DNA from: Bog-950 sp964615305
GTDB lineage: Bacteria; Bacteroidota; Bacteroidia; Chitinophagales; LD1
Length of the DNA: 64,000 nt
Assembly: GCA_964615305.1 (NCBI GenBank)
Contig: CAZTNA010000004.1
Location: 62,001-126,000, forward strand
Direction of reading: 5' to 3'
In this document: positions 17,482-26,000 of the stretch, piece after piece
Layout of the letters: each line of letters opens with the position of its first letter
Numbering within the stretch: the stretch's first letter is position 1
The notes under the pieces: model-generated
Told to the model about the DNA's origin: nothing
The model's database searches: none
What the model saw: the letters and a program-made list of their open reading frames with translations, nothing else
Made by a program: the position numbers and the translations under genes

Positions 17482-18534
17482 ATGAAGAAAATATTAGTTA
17501 CCGGTGGTGCCGGATTTATTGGTTCACACGTGGTTAGATTGTTTGTTTCTAAATACTCAAACTACCAAATCTACAACCTCGATAAGCTTACTTATGCCGG
17601 CAATCTTGAAAATCTGAAGGATGTTGAGCACCAACAGAACTACAAGTTTGTAAAAGGCGATATTGTAGATGCTGCTTTTATTACTAATCTTTTTCAGCAG
17701 GAAAAATTTGATGCAGTTGTTCATTTAGCTGCTGAAAGTCATGTGGATAGAAGTATTGCCAATCCGCTTGAGTTTGTAAACACTAACGTGATTGGTACAG
17801 TAAACTTGCTGAATGCAGCTAAAGAACTATGGAAAGAGAATTTCGAGGGCAAACGTTTTTACCATGTTTCTACTGATGAAGTGTACGGAGCACTGGGAGA
17901 AACAGGCATGTTCACCGAAGAAACATCTTACAACCCTCACAGCCCATATTCTGCATCCAAAGCGGCCAGCGATCATTTTGTCCGAGCCTATCATGATACC
18001 TACAAACTACCTGTAGTAATATCAAATTGCAGCAACAATTACGGCCCAAATCACTTTCCTGAGAAACTGATACCACTTTGCATTCACAATATTAAAAACA
18101 ACAAGCCATTGCCAATTTATGGCAAAGGCGAGAATGTTCGCGATTGGTTGTATGTAGAAGATCATGCACGGGCTATTGATGTAGTGTTTCATAATGCCAA
18201 AGATGGCAGTACTTACAACATAGGTGGTCACAACGAATGGACCAACATTGATGTAATTCGTTTGCTCTGCAGAATAATGGATAAGAAGTTGGGAAGGGCA
18301 GAAGGCGAAAACGAAAAGCTGATTACATTTGTAAAAGACCGTGCAGGTCACGATTTACGTTACGCTATTGACTCTACAAAACTTCAAAGTGATTTAGGAT
18401 GGAAACCATCTTTACAGTTTGAAGAGGGGTTAGAGAAAACAGTTGACTGGTATCTGGCTAATGAAGAATGGTTGAGCCATGTTACTAGCGGTGACTACCA
18501 AAAATATTATGTAGAACAATATGTAAGCCGTTAG
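17482..18534 (+). CDS. rfbB: dTDP-glucose 4,6-dehydratase
   Basis: Makes dTDP-4-keto-6-deoxyglucose, the branch point for rhamnose and many amino-deoxy sugars. The 350-residue SDR has GGAGFIGSH, the diagnostic STDEVYG with Asp-Glu in the active site, and Y156-x-x-x-K160 in YSASKAAS. NCSNNYGPNHFPEKLIP is the family's substrate-binding block. The ATG at 17482 is used; the frame is open upstream and overlaps the preceding gene by a few bases. rfbA, rfbC and rfbD are absent here, so the rest of any rhamnose route is encoded elsewhere. Confidence 0.95.
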   Translation: MKKILVTGGAGFIGSHVVRLFVSKYSNYQIYNLDKLTYAGNLENLKDVEHQQNYKFVKGDIVDAAFITNLFQQEKFDAVVHLAAESHVDRSIANPLEFVNTNVIGTVNLLNAAKELWKENFEGKRFYHVSTDEVYGALGETGMFTEETSYNPHSPYSASKAASDHFVRAYHDTYKLPVVISNCSNNYGPNHFPEKLIPLCIHNIKNNKPLPIYGKGENVRDWLYVEDHARAIDVVFHNAKDGSTYNIGGHNEWTNIDVIRLLCRIMDKKLGRAEGENEKLITFVKDRAGHDLRYAIDSTKLQSDLGWKPSLQFEEGLEKTVDWYLANEEWLSHVTSGDYQKYYVEQYVSR

Positions 18535-18536
18535 TA

Positions 18537-19523
18537 ATGTTTGTAAAGCAGTACCACTCACAGAACCTTTCCGATTTTACATTTCTTATAACCGGAGGTG
18601 CCGGCTTTATTGGTTCTAATATTGTTCAATACCTACTAAAGTATGGAGCAAAGAAAGTCCGTGTGTTTGATAATCTGGCTACCGGACGGTTTTCTAATAT
18701 CGAAGAATTTATGAGCAACCCTGCTTTTGAATTTATTCAAGGCGACTTGCGCAATTTGGAAGATTGCAGAAAAGCATGTATAGGCATAGACTACGTATCG
18801 CATCAGGCTGCTCTTGGCTCTGTTCCACGAAGCATCAATGAGCCGTGGAGTACCAATGATGTAAACGTAGGTGGTTTTGTAAATATGATTTCATCGGCTA
18901 AAGATGAGGGAGTGAAAAATTTTGTTTATGCATCTTCTTCTTCCGTTTATGGCGATGAGAAGGGATTGCCGAAAGTTGAAGATAAAATAGGCAAGCAACT
19001 TTCACCCTATGCGGTAAGCAAATACTCCAACGAGTTATATGCCGATGTGTTTCATAAAACATATAACATGAAAGTTATTGGGCTGCGCTACTTCAATATT
19101 TTCGGACCTAAGCAAGACCCCAATGGACAATACGCAGCGGTTATACCTCTTTTTGTTTCAAAAATTATGAAACGCGAACAAGTGTTTATTGATGGAGATG
19201 GTGAGCAAACCCGTGATTTTACATTTGTGGAAAATGCTGTGCAAGCAAATGTTCGCGCTATGCTATGCGAAACCACAGAGGCATTTGGACAAGTTTTTAA
19301 TATTGCAGTTGGTGAAAATTTTTCTGTTAACCAACTTTATCAAAACATACAACAACTTCTTGGTAGCGAACATGCTGCCACCTACCGCGATACAAGAAAA
19401 GGGGATGTGCGCAACTCGTTGGCAGACATTTCTAAGGCACAGAACATGATTAGTTACCAACCTCAGTTTGACTTTAAAAAAGGGTTGGCTTTAACGGTTG
19501 ATTATTTCAAACATTTGCAATAG
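18537..19523 (+). CDS. wbpP: UDP-N-acetylhexosamine 4-epimerase, WbpP/TviC type
   Basis: The family swaps the C4 configuration between UDP-GlcNAc(A) and UDP-GalNAc(A). The 328-residue SDR carries GGAGFIGSN, SSSSVYGD and Y158-x-x-x-K162 in YAVSKYSN. The block QAALGSVPRSI is typical of the WbpP subgroup with N-acetylated substrates. RYFNIFGPKQDPNG is the conserved late block. It begins 2 bases after rfbB and closes the sugar operon. With the TviB-like dehydrogenase it completes a Vi-type UDP-GalNAcA route. Confidence 0.9.
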   Translation: MFVKQYHSQNLSDFTFLITGGAGFIGSNIVQYLLKYGAKKVRVFDNLATGRFSNIEEFMSNPAFEFIQGDLRNLEDCRKACIGIDYVSHQAALGSVPRSINEPWSTNDVNVGGFVNMISSAKDEGVKNFVYASSSSVYGDEKGLPKVEDKIGKQLSPYAVSKYSNELYADVFHKTYNMKVIGLRYFNIFGPKQDPNGQYAAVIPLFVSKIMKREQVFIDGDGEQTRDFTFVENAVQANVRAMLCETTEAFGQVFNIAVGENFSVNQLYQNIQQLLGSEHAATYRDTRKGDVRNSLADISKAQNMISYQPQFDFKKGLALTVDYFKHLQ

Positions 19524-19534
19524 CGTTTAACGCT

Positions 19535-19563
19535 TTGCCGTCTTCTAAATTCATATAGGTTTG
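19535..19563 (+). promoter_or_regulatory. Promoter of ychF
   Basis: TTG at 19535-19537, 18 bases, then TAGGTTTG at 19556-19563, close to ideal for the Bacteroidota sigma factor. The start codon follows 20 bases later. It separates ychF from the sugar operon. Confidence 0.7.
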
Positions 19564-19583
19564 CGCCCTCAAAAAAATTTGGT

Positions 19584-20681
19584 ATGGGTTTACAATGTGG
19601 CATAGTTGGGCTTCCGAATGTAGGCAAGTCAACACTTTTTAATGCTTTAAGCAGTGCAAAAGCACAAGCAGCTAATTTTCCGTTTTGCACCATAGATCCT
19701 AACGTAGGAGTGGTAACAGTGCCTGATAAAAGGCTAAACAAACTCGAAGAATTAGTGAAGCCACAACGCGTAGTGCCAACCACTATAGAGTTTGTTGATA
19801 TAGCCGGTTTGGTGAAAGGTGCCAGTAAAGGCGAAGGTTTGGGCAACCAGTTTTTGGGTAACATACGAACCGTTGATGCGGTGATTCATGTGGTTCGCTG
19901 TTTTGAAAATGAAAACATTATACACGTTGACGGCAACGTTAACCCGGTGCGTGATAAAGAAATAATTGACACTGAGCTTCAACTAAAAGATTTGGAAAGT
20001 GTAGATAAGAAACTTGACAAGTTGAAGAAGATGGGCAAAACGGGTGATAAAGAATCATTGCGCGGTGCGGAAGTATTAGATGCTTACAAGAAACATTTAG
20101 AGAGCGGACAAAGCGCCCGCACTTTAGCGGTAGTAGAGGAAGACAAACGCTTTATTGAAGATCTTCAGTTGCTTACAGCCAAACCCGTTATTTACTGCTG
20201 CAATGTAGATGAAGGCAGCGTTGTAAATGGTAATATGTATGTAGAGCAAGTTCGCAAAGCGGTGGCAAACGAAAACGCAGAAGTGGTGGTAATCAGTGCA
20301 GCTATTGAAGCAGACATTGCAGTAATGGAAAGCGCTGAAGAACGCGATATGTTTTTACAAGAACTTGGTTTGCATGAAAGCGGATTAAATCGGTTAATAA
20401 GTGCCGCTTATCACCTTTTGAGCTTACAAACCTATTTTACAGCGGGTGAAAAAGAAGTACGCGCATGGACCATACACAAAGGCGACAAAGCACCACAGGC
20501 AGCAGGCGTAATACACACCGACTTTGAAAAAGGATTTATAAGAGCACAAGTAATGGCTTACAACGATTTTGTAGAGTATAAATCAGAAGCAGCTTGCCGC
20601 GATGCAGGCAAACTGCGCAGCGAAGGAAAAGAATACATTGTACAGGACGGTGACATTATGCACTTTCTGTTCAATGTGTAA
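19584..20681 (+). CDS. ychF: YchF/OLA1-family ATPase
   Basis: A universally conserved Obg-like P-loop protein that prefers ATP and associates with ribosomes. The P-loop GLPNVGKST is near the N-terminus. DIAGLVKGASKGEGLGN is the Walker B/G3 region, and the C-terminal TGS-like domain ends with KEYIVQDGDIMHFLFNV. The 365 residues are full length. It has its own promoter, so it is a housekeeping gene between the sugar operon and the KAS III trio rather than part of either. Confidence 0.97.
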   Translation: MGLQCGIVGLPNVGKSTLFNALSSAKAQAANFPFCTIDPNVGVVTVPDKRLNKLEELVKPQRVVPTTIEFVDIAGLVKGASKGEGLGNQFLGNIRTVDAVIHVVRCFENENIIHVDGNVNPVRDKEIIDTELQLKDLESVDKKLDKLKKMGKTGDKESLRGAEVLDAYKKHLESGQSARTLAVVEEDKRFIEDLQLLTAKPVIYCCNVDEGSVVNGNMYVEQVRKAVANENAEVVVISAAIEADIAVMESAEERDMFLQELGLHESGLNRLISAAYHLLSLQTYFTAGEKEVRAWTIHKGDKAPQAAGVIHTDFEKGFIRAQVMAYNDFVEYKSEAACRDAGKLRSEGKEYIVQDGDIMHFLFNV

Positions 20682-20693
20682 TCAACCTTTTGA

Positions 20694-20701
20694 TACTTTC
20701 G
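20694..20701 (+). promoter_or_regulatory. Candidate -7 element of the KAS III/ACP trio
   Basis: TACTTTCG, the TAnnTTCG variant, ends 18 bases before the GTG at 20720. It suggests that the trio is an operon of its own and does not depend on read-through from ychF. Confidence 0.35.
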
Positions 20702-20719
20702 CTCTCATACTTTATTACA

Positions 20720-21730
20720 GTGTCATCCATTATTAAAGCCATTGAGTATTACCTGCCGCCAACAACTGTTACCAATGCTCAGTTGGCAGAAGAGTTCAAT
20801 GGAGCAATTTCACCGGTTATTTTTGATAAAACAGGCGTAGATGTTAGGCATATAGTGGAGAAAGATACTGCATGTTCATCTCTGGCATTTCATGCTGCAG
20901 AAAAACTCTTCGCAGAAAATAATATTGATAGAAATGCAATTGATGCACTAGTTTATTGTTGCGCGCACCCTGACTACATCACCCCCCCCACATCTTGTGT
21001 CCTGCAACATCAGCTTAGATTAAAACAAAGTTTAGCTACTTATGATCTAATGTTTGGCTGTAGCGGTTATACATACAGTTTAAGTTTGGTAAAAAGCATA
21101 ATGGCAACTCTCGGGTTTAGAAATGTGTTACTACTAACAGCTACGGTACTCACAAAGTATATTCACCCCAAAGATCGAGCTTCACGCATACTTTTTGGTG
21201 ATGCGGCATCAGCTACATTGTTTACATCGGGTGATGAAGGAACCGGTATTGGTAATTTTGTGTTTGGAACTGATGGAGGCGGAGCCGATAAAATAATAAT
21301 AAAACATGGTGGTGACTTGCACAAAGTTACACATGAGTCGTTAACCGAGAAGACAGATGATTACGGTAATATTTATTCTGATGCACATTACTTTATGAAC
21401 TCGCAGGAAGTGTTGTTGTTTTCGCTTAAAAGAGTTCCTGCACTAATTCAGGAAACAATACAAAAAAATAACTTTGTAATGACCGATATTGATTTGTATG
21501 TGTTGCATCAGGCAAATAAATTTATGAATGAACAGGTGCGCAATATGACTGGTATTGAGAAAGAAAAATTTTATTTGCACATGAGCACCACAGGCAACAC
21601 AGTGCAGGCTACTATACCCATTGCTTTAAAAGCAGCAATAGCTGAAGGCAGAATTAAAGATGGCTCTAAAGTTTTAGTTGCTGGGTTTGGAGTGGGTTTA
21701 AGTTGGAGCGCAACAGTTATTAATTTTTAG
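20720..21730 (+). CDS. 3-oxoacyl-ACP synthase III-like enzyme (first copy)
   Basis: A thiolase-fold condensing enzyme of the FabH class, which joins an acyl-CoA starter to malonyl-ACP. The Cys-His-Asn triad is complete: C114 in GCSGYTYS, H263 in LHQANKF and N293 in TGNTVQAT. The GTG at 20720 gives 336 residues and an N-terminus SIIKAIEYYLP like family members; the frame is open back to 20690. The ACP gene follows after 6 bases and a second KAS III after that. It differs too much from its partner to be a recent duplicate. I read it as a specialised enzyme rather than the housekeeping FabH; the real substrate is unknown. Confidence 0.88.
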   Translation: MSSIIKAIEYYLPPTTVTNAQLAEEFNGAISPVIFDKTGVDVRHIVEKDTACSSLAFHAAEKLFAENNIDRNAIDALVYCCAHPDYITPPTSCVLQHQLRLKQSLATYDLMFGCSGYTYSLSLVKSIMATLGFRNVLLLTATVLTKYIHPKDRASRILFGDAASATLFTSGDEGTGIGNFVFGTDGGGADKIIIKHGGDLHKVTHESLTEKTDDYGNIYSDAHYFMNSQEVLLFSLKRVPALIQETIQKNNFVMTDIDLYVLHQANKFMNEQVRNMTGIEKEKFYLHMSTTGNTVQATIPIALKAAIAEGRIKDGSKVLVAGFGVGLSWSATVINF

Positions 21731-21736
21731 AAACAA

Positions 21737-21967
21737 ATGATAAGTTTAGACGAGTTCACTAAGAAAATTGAAGGTATAATGGAAGATGAGCAACCCGGTT
21801 CACTAACCCCTGATACCGATTTTCGTGGTATAGCATCATGGAGTTCCATGTACGCACTGATTATTGTAGCCATGTTTGAAACTGATTTTAAGATAACAGT
21901 TAACGGTGAACAGCTCCGCAATTGCAAAACAGTACGCGACTTGTATCAACTGATACCTAAAACATAA
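21737..21967 (+). CDS. Stand-alone acyl carrier protein with altered attachment motif
   Basis: A 76-residue acidic four-helix carrier. The 4'-phosphopantetheine attachment serine should be S37, in ASWSSMYAL. The Asp that normally precedes it (DSL/DSM) is replaced by Ser. That marks it as a dedicated carrier, not the fatty-acid AcpP. It lies between two KAS III genes, 6 and 3 bases away, so it presumably carries the chain they extend. The partner phosphopantetheinyl transferase is not in the window. Confidence 0.85.
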   Translation: MISLDEFTKKIEGIMEDEQPGSLTPDTDFRGIASWSSMYALIIVAMFETDFKITVNGEQLRNCKTVRDLYQLIPKT

Positions 21968-21970
21968 GCT

Positions 21971-23026
21971 ATGGCTTTGTTTTCTACTAAGAATGTTGAT
22001 TTGCGCGGTGTATCAGCAGCCGTGCCTCTTAATATCGAACACAACAAAAATTATGCTCTGTTAAGTGATAAAGAAGTAAAGCTACTGATAAAAACAACGG
22101 GTGTAGAGTCAAAGCATAAAGCCCCGGCCGGTACCACATCTTCAGATTACTGTTTGGCGGCTGCCCAAAAACTACTATTAGATCTGGGTTGGAAACCTTC
22201 AGAAGTTGAGTTGCTGATTTTTGTTTCACAATCACCCGATTATTTTCTGCCTTCCACAGCAACAGTTCTGCAACACAAGCTTGGACTGCCCGAGTCGGCT
22301 ATTGCATACAATATTGGATTGGGATGCTCGGGTTTTGTGTATGGTATGTCGCTTGTTACTACCATGATGCAAAGTGGTTTCGTTAGCAAAGGTTTGTTGC
22401 TTTGTGGTGATGTAAGCACCACATCAGTTTCTTATCATGATAAAAGCACGTACCCTTTATTTGGCGATGCAGGCACCGCTGCAGCATTTGAATTTAAGGA
22501 TGGGGCATCGGAAATTAGTTTCAATCTACAGACCGATGGTAAAGGGTTTGAAGCAATCATTATTCCGGATGGAGGGTGTAGAAATCCGTTAAAGAGCGAA
22601 AGCGAGGTGATGTTGGAAGTAGAGGTAGGAGTTACTCGCAGGAAAAAAGACTTGTGGCTAAATGGAATGGATGTGTTTAATTTTTCAGTAACTAAAGTGC
22701 CTGCAAACATACGCCAACTACTCAGCCATTGTAAAGTTGATGTTTCAGATCCTGATTTTTTTATTATGCATCAGGCAAATCTGTTGATGAATGAAACTAT
22801 TCGAAGGGGGTTAAACATTGATGCGTCAAAAACCCCTTATTCTTTAAAAGATTATGGCAACACAAGTTCCGCTTCAATTCCACTTACTATGGTAACCCAA
22901 ATAGCCGAACAGCTAAGAATGAGAGAAAACACATTGCTTCTTGCAGGTTTTGGTGTGGGGCTTTCTTGGGGCAGTGTATTGCTAAAAACCGACAGCATCA
23001 TCATCTCAGATTTAGTAGAGATGTAG
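21971..23026 (+). CDS. 3-oxoacyl-ACP synthase III-like enzyme (second copy)
   Basis: Another FabH-class enzyme, 351 residues, with the triad C119 (GLGCSGFV), H267 (MHQANLL) and N297 (YGNTSSAS). The sequence between the motifs differs clearly from the first copy (for example KTTGVESKHKAPAGTTSSDY at 41-60), so the two probably act on different substrates or at different rounds. It begins 3 bases after the ACP stop and lacks any attached domain. The last codons lie inside a long hairpin that probably ends transcription. No ketoreductase or dehydratase is next to it, so reduction, if any, would borrow from general fatty-acid synthesis. Confidence 0.88.
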   Translation: MALFSTKNVDLRGVSAAVPLNIEHNKNYALLSDKEVKLLIKTTGVESKHKAPAGTTSSDYCLAAAQKLLLDLGWKPSEVELLIFVSQSPDYFLPSTATVLQHKLGLPESAIAYNIGLGCSGFVYGMSLVTTMMQSGFVSKGLLLCGDVSTTSVSYHDKSTYPLFGDAGTAAAFEFKDGASEISFNLQTDGKGFEAIIIPDGGCRNPLKSESEVMLEVEVGVTRRKKDLWLNGMDVFNFSVTKVPANIRQLLSHCKVDVSDPDFFIMHQANLLMNETIRRGLNIDASKTPYSLKDYGNTSSASIPLTMVTQIAEQLRMRENTLLLAGFGVGLSWGSVLLKTDSIIISDLVEM

Positions 23027-23044
23027 ATGTCTGTCGGTTTAAAA
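22984..23044 (+). terminator. Long hairpin terminator overlapping the end of the KAS III gene
   Basis: AAACCGACAG at 22986-22995 pairs exactly with CTGTCGGTTT at 23031-23040, and the inner CATCATCATCTC pairs with GAGATGTAGATG with few mismatches, leaving a 10-base loop. The stop codon (23024-23026) lies in the 3' arm. A-rich and T-rich flanks fit termination for this gene and for the convergent one. Confidence 0.7.
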
Positions 23045-23057
23045 TCAATACTCTCTC

Positions 23058-26000
23058 TTATTGCTTCACAAAAGTTTGAGTAATAATGGAAGTATCAGAT
23101 TTCAGCTTGATGATATAAACACCTCCAGACAATCCTTCCGCTTTAATTCTAAGAGTACCAGCTATTAAATCTCTCTTTGTCAAAATTTCTTCGCCTAATA
23201 TGTTAGTAAGTTGTAAATCTGTTTCTTCTGATAAGGTTGAAACTTCAATAACCAACTCATCAATAACCGGATTAGGATAAACTTTTATACCCGGCATTGC
23301 CGAAGTCCTATTATCCACTCCATTTATCAAACTTGCTGTAACGGTTATTGGTTTTGTAAATGTACTAACACAACCATCAATACTTTCGGCAGTTAGATAA
23401 ATATTATAGGTGCCTTCATTTGTGTAAGAGTAGCTGATATCTAATGGTGCTGAGGTTAGAATTGTGCCATCTCCCAAGTTCCAAGTAATGTTGGCTGCAT
23501 TTCTGTTGCTGCATGAAAAATCTATTGTTTCACCAGTTTCGGCAGTTTGTTTAGATGCAGTAATTATTGCTGCGAATGGAGCAGTGCCACCTACTTGAGT
23601 TTGTTTGCTAACCTGATATCCGTTAACATCAGTAAGATTTACCGTGTAAACTCCTGGGTCAACGTTTACTGATATTGGTGAATTAGAGCTTAATAAACCG
23701 GCTGCTATACTGGTAGATTGCTGATCAGTGATTGAAAACTGCCAAGAATTAGTTCCGCTTTGTTCGACTGTTAACAGTCCTTTACTATTACAGGAAGCTG
23801 CCACTACATTCCACTCAGCTTTTGGTGTAAAGTGAAGCACAAAGCGATCTACACTTTCAGTTTCTGACATTGAAAATGTGTATGAATTATTACTACGTAA
23901 GTTTTGATATATACCGGTTACCTTGTCTTCGAGGTATATATAACTGGTAGGATCAAAACTGTTTACCCCATTTACTGTGATAGTAAATGAGCCACTATTG
24001 CCGGGTATTACACCAAGTTGAACTTGACTGGTTGAAGAAAGGTTATTAAGTGTGTTGATGGCATAAGGAAATTCATGGTTACCACTAAACAAAGTTGGCT
24101 GACCTAAATTGCTCCGCTGCTTGCGCAAGTCAAATTCTACATCAAAAAGTTCAGTAGAATGATGGTTGAAGGCCACTCTTGTAGCATCCTTATAGCCATT
24201 TCCGGTAATCTCTAAATGAAGCGTTTCTGCGTTATTATTTTGTGAAAAGTTAGAACTATTAGATGTGCTTTGATTTGATTTTAGAAAAGAATACGATGCT
24301 GTTCCACCGGGGGTTTTAAAGACCATGAACCCTTGAAATGGAGCTAATACATCTCCGGGAGCTAAGGGTTGATAAGTACCTACAAATGGCCCGCTTGGTA
24401 AGTAAACAAATGCCTGTGCGCCAAAGCCCGGTTGTGCTGTATAAACTAAACTACTCGGAAAAGGATTAGCAAGCAAATGCCACCCGCTTTCAAAGGTGTA
24501 GTTTGGTGATGATTGTTGAGTAGGCAAATTATAGTTGGTGTTGCCGAGTAATGCAGATGTGTAAGGCGGATTAATATTAGGTACACCAGTTACACTTATT
24601 GGGTTGGTTCCTGCAAAGTTTAAATATACAGAGTACCCTCTTCCGGTTTCTGAAACTGCAGAAGCGGGCATTGCTTCCCAACCTTTTAATATACATTGAG
24701 GGGCATTAATAGGATTAGTTTCGTCCCATCTAAAAACTCTGCCATAAGGTGATCCGGCACCTTGCTGTATTTCGCTGCAGGTTGGCGTAGGAATAAAATA
24801 TCCGGATGCAGTATTAGCTCCCAAGTTTCCGAGATTACCAGATACAGGCATGCCCATTTGGTGTTGATCGTCTCCGGGGCCGGAGAAATAACGTTCTGCT
24901 GTTATGTTCCCTAGTAAGGTTCCTGCCATACCGGTGGTAAAATTGTTTAATACAGCAGCATGGTTAGTTGCTGAACTTTTCAGGGTAAGTGTTCCTGACG
25001 TTACATTTAACTGGCCAGCTTCTAAATCTAGTTGATGAAAAACATCGAAGAAAGAGTTTGGTTGAAGCACAACCCCGGCTGTGTTGTTTATACGTGAACG
25101 ATAAATGTTTATTCTGCCACTTATAGTTTGCTGTATTGGACCGCTCATATTTAGTAATCCGGTCGGAAACGCACCTACAATTGGGAAAACTGTACTACCT
25201 CCAACTATATTTCCGCAAACACTTAAGGTGCTGTTTAGCGTCAAACTACTTGGTACACCGGCATTCATGGTTAGGTTTCTAATACTTGCAGGGCTATTTA
25301 ACACAGGCCAGTTAAGTCCGAATGTTGAATTGATAACTACATCGTGAAGACCACAGTTGTTCGGAACTCCGTTGGGTGTCCAGTTGGTTGCAGTAAACCA
25401 ATCATTGCTGGTGGTTCCATTCCATGTATAGGTAACCGAAACACAGTTGATTGCTGTAATGGAATTACTTGTAGCCGTGGTTGGGCTGGCGCAATCATTA
25501 CTGCTTGTAAGCACGCAGTCAATTACATCGCCAGCTATAAGCGCGGGGTTCAACAATACGTTCGATGTTCCCGACTGAATGGTAGTTCCGTTTTTCCTGA
25601 AATCATAGTTAGGAGATAATCCACCGTTTGTAGGTGTAGCTGTAAACGTTACTGCTCCTCCTGCACAAACTACAAGCGGAGAGGATGCGATGGTAATAGC
25701 TGGTGTTACAGCAAACATTTCGGTAGAACCAATGGTAGGCCTTGGCGATGTGCCGGTAGCTCGGTTAATGTTGTAGTAGTCAGTTAAAACAGAGTTGGCT
25801 ACACCGGCATTGTAAGCGGGCACACACCTTAATGTTTTTAAATCACCAGTGGTTGTATTGGCAAAAAGTGATGATGCTGGAAGTGCTAATGCTGTGCTAA
25901 AAATAGAGTTTGCATCGCAAGAGCTGGCTGTTTGCCAACCGGCAAAAGTATTTGTGGTTGGGTTCCAGTAACCTACATCAGTGGTAGAGTTTACAAACAG

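Noticed and set aside
20720..23026. KAS III trio as part of an aryl polyene or flexirubin cluster
   Set aside because: No ketosynthase II pair, dehydratase, ketoreductase, aromatic starter enzyme or export genes are present on either side.
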